Assembly: GCA_963720695.1 (NCBI GenBank)
Contig: CAVRGG010000001.1
Coordinates: forward strand, 1,212,633 to 1,276,632
From: UBA668 sp963720695
GTDB taxonomy: Bacteria; Actinomycetota; Acidimicrobiia; Acidimicrobiales; Ilumatobacteraceae
Reading direction: 5' to 3'
Length of the DNA: 64,000 bases
Below, one piece after another: positions 62,352 to 64,000 of the stretch (position 1 is its first letter; every line of letters begins with the position of its first letter). The notes under the pieces are model-generated. The model was not told the origin of the DNA. It was given only the letters and a program-made list of their open reading frames with translations, and searched no databases. The translations under genes and the position numbers were made by a program.

Positions 62352-63984
62352 ATGTCGATGTGGAGTGGCACGCTGCCAGGCCCGGGCCAGTGGGCGGCCG
62401 ACCGCAGCCACATGCCGGCGGGGACGACACCGATCGTCCAGCACATCGTCACCCGATCGATGCCCGAGGGCATGCGAGCGCGTGTTCCGCGATCTCGGCG
62501 TGCCCCTGGAGTCGCTCGACGCCCGATTCGTGAACGGCCAGTTCTATTCACGGCTTCGCCCGTTGATCGGCGCCGACAAGCCGGCGGCCACACTGCCTCC
62601 CGTGATCGTGTTGAAGGTGGCCTCGCGCCTGCACCCCGAGATGCGTCGGAGGAACCGGACCGCCGGGCGAACGCTCACCGAGCAGCCGTGGATGAAGGTC
62701 ATCCACGACTGGCACCACGGGGGCAAGGCCGGCATCGAGTCGGCGAACCGCGCCCTGCAGGCGGTGGATCTCGGGGAAGCGACCGACGGGGAGGTCATCC
62801 GCCACGTCCATCGGTGCCTCGACCATTGCGTCACCAACTGGACGCATCACTTCTGGCTCCACGGGTACGACCTCGGTCCGATCGGGCGTTACCTGTTCGA
62901 GTCCAGAGACTGGGGCGTCGCGCCCTCGGATCTCCTCTCGCTGCTCGAAGGAGCCTCCCCTTCCACCAGCGCCCCCGCCAGGGAGCGGGCGACCATCCGG
63001 GCGGCGGTCGAGGCGACCGGTCGCACGCCGACCACCCTCGACGAGATGCGATCGCTGTCACCGAGATCGCGCGCCTCCTCGACGAGCACCTCGACCGGCG
63101 CGGCAGCGTGCTCTTCTCGCGCTACGACGTCGACGGCATCACCTTCGGCGAGCGCCCGGACCTGGTCCTCGCGTCGGTCCTCAACGCCGAGTACGTCGAC
63201 CGCAGCGACGACGTGGCTCGACGGACCGCCGCCATCCGCGAGCGGATCCCCGCCGAGCACCGAGCTCGCTTCGACGAACTTCTCGGTCAGGCGCGCGACG
63301 CGATGGACCTGCGCGACGACAACGGCCCGACGACCGCCGAATGGCCGTTGGGCCTCCTGCGCATGGCGTTGCTGGAACTGGGCCGGCGCATGGTCCGAGC
63401 GGGCATCGTCGACGATCCGTCGCTCGCGCTCGAGCTCGAGCCGGCGGAGCTCGACACCGTCCTCACCGGCGAGCCGGACGCGGCGGCATGCGCGCCCGCT
63501 CGGAGCGGCGGGCGGCGATGAAGCGCGTCGAGGCTCCTCGCCTGCTCGGCCCCGACGAGGCCGCCCCGCCGCCGGGCATCCTCCCCGCCAACCTCGACAC
63601 GCTGGTCAACATGGTCCAGTCGGTCATGCAGCATCTGGGCATGGACGGCGACGTCCGATCCGGGCTCCACGGCACCGGCATCGGCACCACGAGCGTCACT
63701 GCCCGCGCCAGGGTGGCCACGTCACCGGAGGCCGCGCTCGACGTGCTCGAGCCGGGCGACATCCTCGTGGTCGCCGGCACCACTCCCGCCTACAACCTCG
63801 TGCTGTCGTTGGCCGGCGGCGTCGTCACCGCCGACGGCGGGCCGATGAGCCACGCCGCGGTCATCGCCCGTGAGCTGTCGATCCCTGCGATCATCGGCGC
63901 GGGCGCGGCCCTGACGGACATCCCCGACGGCGCGGCTCGGTGACGATCGACCCGGTGGCGGGGCTCGTCACCGTCCACGACTGA
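62352..63984 (+). pseudogene. PEP-utilising-enzyme-like protein, four frameshifts
   Basis: The pieces in order are PGPGQWAADRSHMPAGTTP (frame of 62352), then RVFRDLGVPLESLDARFVNG, then EIARLLDEHLDRRGSVLFSR, then RRAAMKRVEAPRLLGP with the phosphohistidine-type swivel motif ADGGPMSHAAVIAREL, and finally VTIDPVAGLVTVHD to TGA at 63982. Breaks fall near 62475 (+1), 63045 (-1), 63487 (-1) and 63939 (-1). The family resembles PEP synthase and rifampicin phosphotransferase but lacks the N-terminal ATP-grasp domain, so it may need a partner. The density of shifts in one gene points to unreliable sequence here. The final 16 bases of the window hold nothing recognisable. Confidence 0.75.
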
Positions 63985-64000
63985 GCCACCGCGTCCGTCG

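Noticed and set aside
59448..63940. Programmed ribosomal frameshifting in the right-end genes
   Set aside because: Nine breaks in five unrelated genes, in both directions and on both strands, without slippery heptamers at the sites I inspected, cannot be programmed; sequence error explains them better.

Overview
The window is a gene-dense, high-GC stretch with no rRNA, tRNA, insertion sequence, phage or CRISPR array, and no gap over 300 bases. It suggests an actinobacterium, most likely of class Acidimicrobiia (Ilumatobacter-like). The support is an F420-type luciferase-like oxidoreductase, a fatty-acyl-AMP ligase, a PAC2 protein, DUF2277 and mycothiol-linked DinB-type proteins. At least thirteen genes start 6-9 nt after a TANNNT-like -10 element, which fits the leaderless transcription common in Actinobacteria. 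The taxonomic placement is inference.

Region 1 (1-21.5 kb) is mostly housekeeping and lipid metabolism: a truncated VWA-type membrane protein, a CcmF-like haem lyase, a divergent arsI/arsR pair with a clear operator, a 5'-3' exonuclease, a thioredoxin-TPR protein, a phosphotransferase/PAC2 pair, an F420 LLM oxidoreductase, an SDR, DUF2277, a UvrD-like helicase behind a LexA-type SOS box, a deacetylase/FAAL pair, a cyclase-family protein, a CPT-like kinase, an M14 carboxypeptidase and leuS. Two long hairpins of one sequence family lie at 7.75 and 18.5 kb.

Region 2 (21.5-26.2 kb) holds a CsoR-family regulator lacking the Cu-binding His, an MMPL exporter with matching operators, and a TetR/acyl-CoA synthetase pair. 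Region 3 (26.2-34.4 kb) is one tightly overlapping histidine-utilisation operon, hutH-hutU-(peptide deformylase-like)-hutF-hutI-yeiH, read away from a divergent IclR-type regulator. HutF makes N-formylglutamate, no hutG is present, and the deformylase-like gene sits where hutG would be expected.

Region 4 (34.3-57.9 kb, with tail genes to 64 kb) looks like a catabolic island for methylated onium osmolytes (betaines and/or DMSP). It has two enolase-superfamily enzymes, two non-pyrrolysine MttB-type methyltransferases, a dimethylglycine/sarcosine dehydrogenase-like FAD-GcvT protein, a complete family-5 ABC importer, an N-methylproline-demethylase-like flavoenzyme, a DddP-like M24 metalloenzyme, fhs and folD for one-carbon units, an Ldh2-family protein, an IclR regulator, a GMC oxidoreductase and an MDR dehydrogenase. 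A 17-bp GTTCC-N7-GGAAC site stands at the promoters of dddP-like/fhs and of iclR-GMC, so one regulator probably controls them.

From about 59.4 kb to the right end every gene is broken by one or more single-base shifts (nine in all), while the preceding 59 kb shows none. This looks like poor local sequence rather than gene decay.
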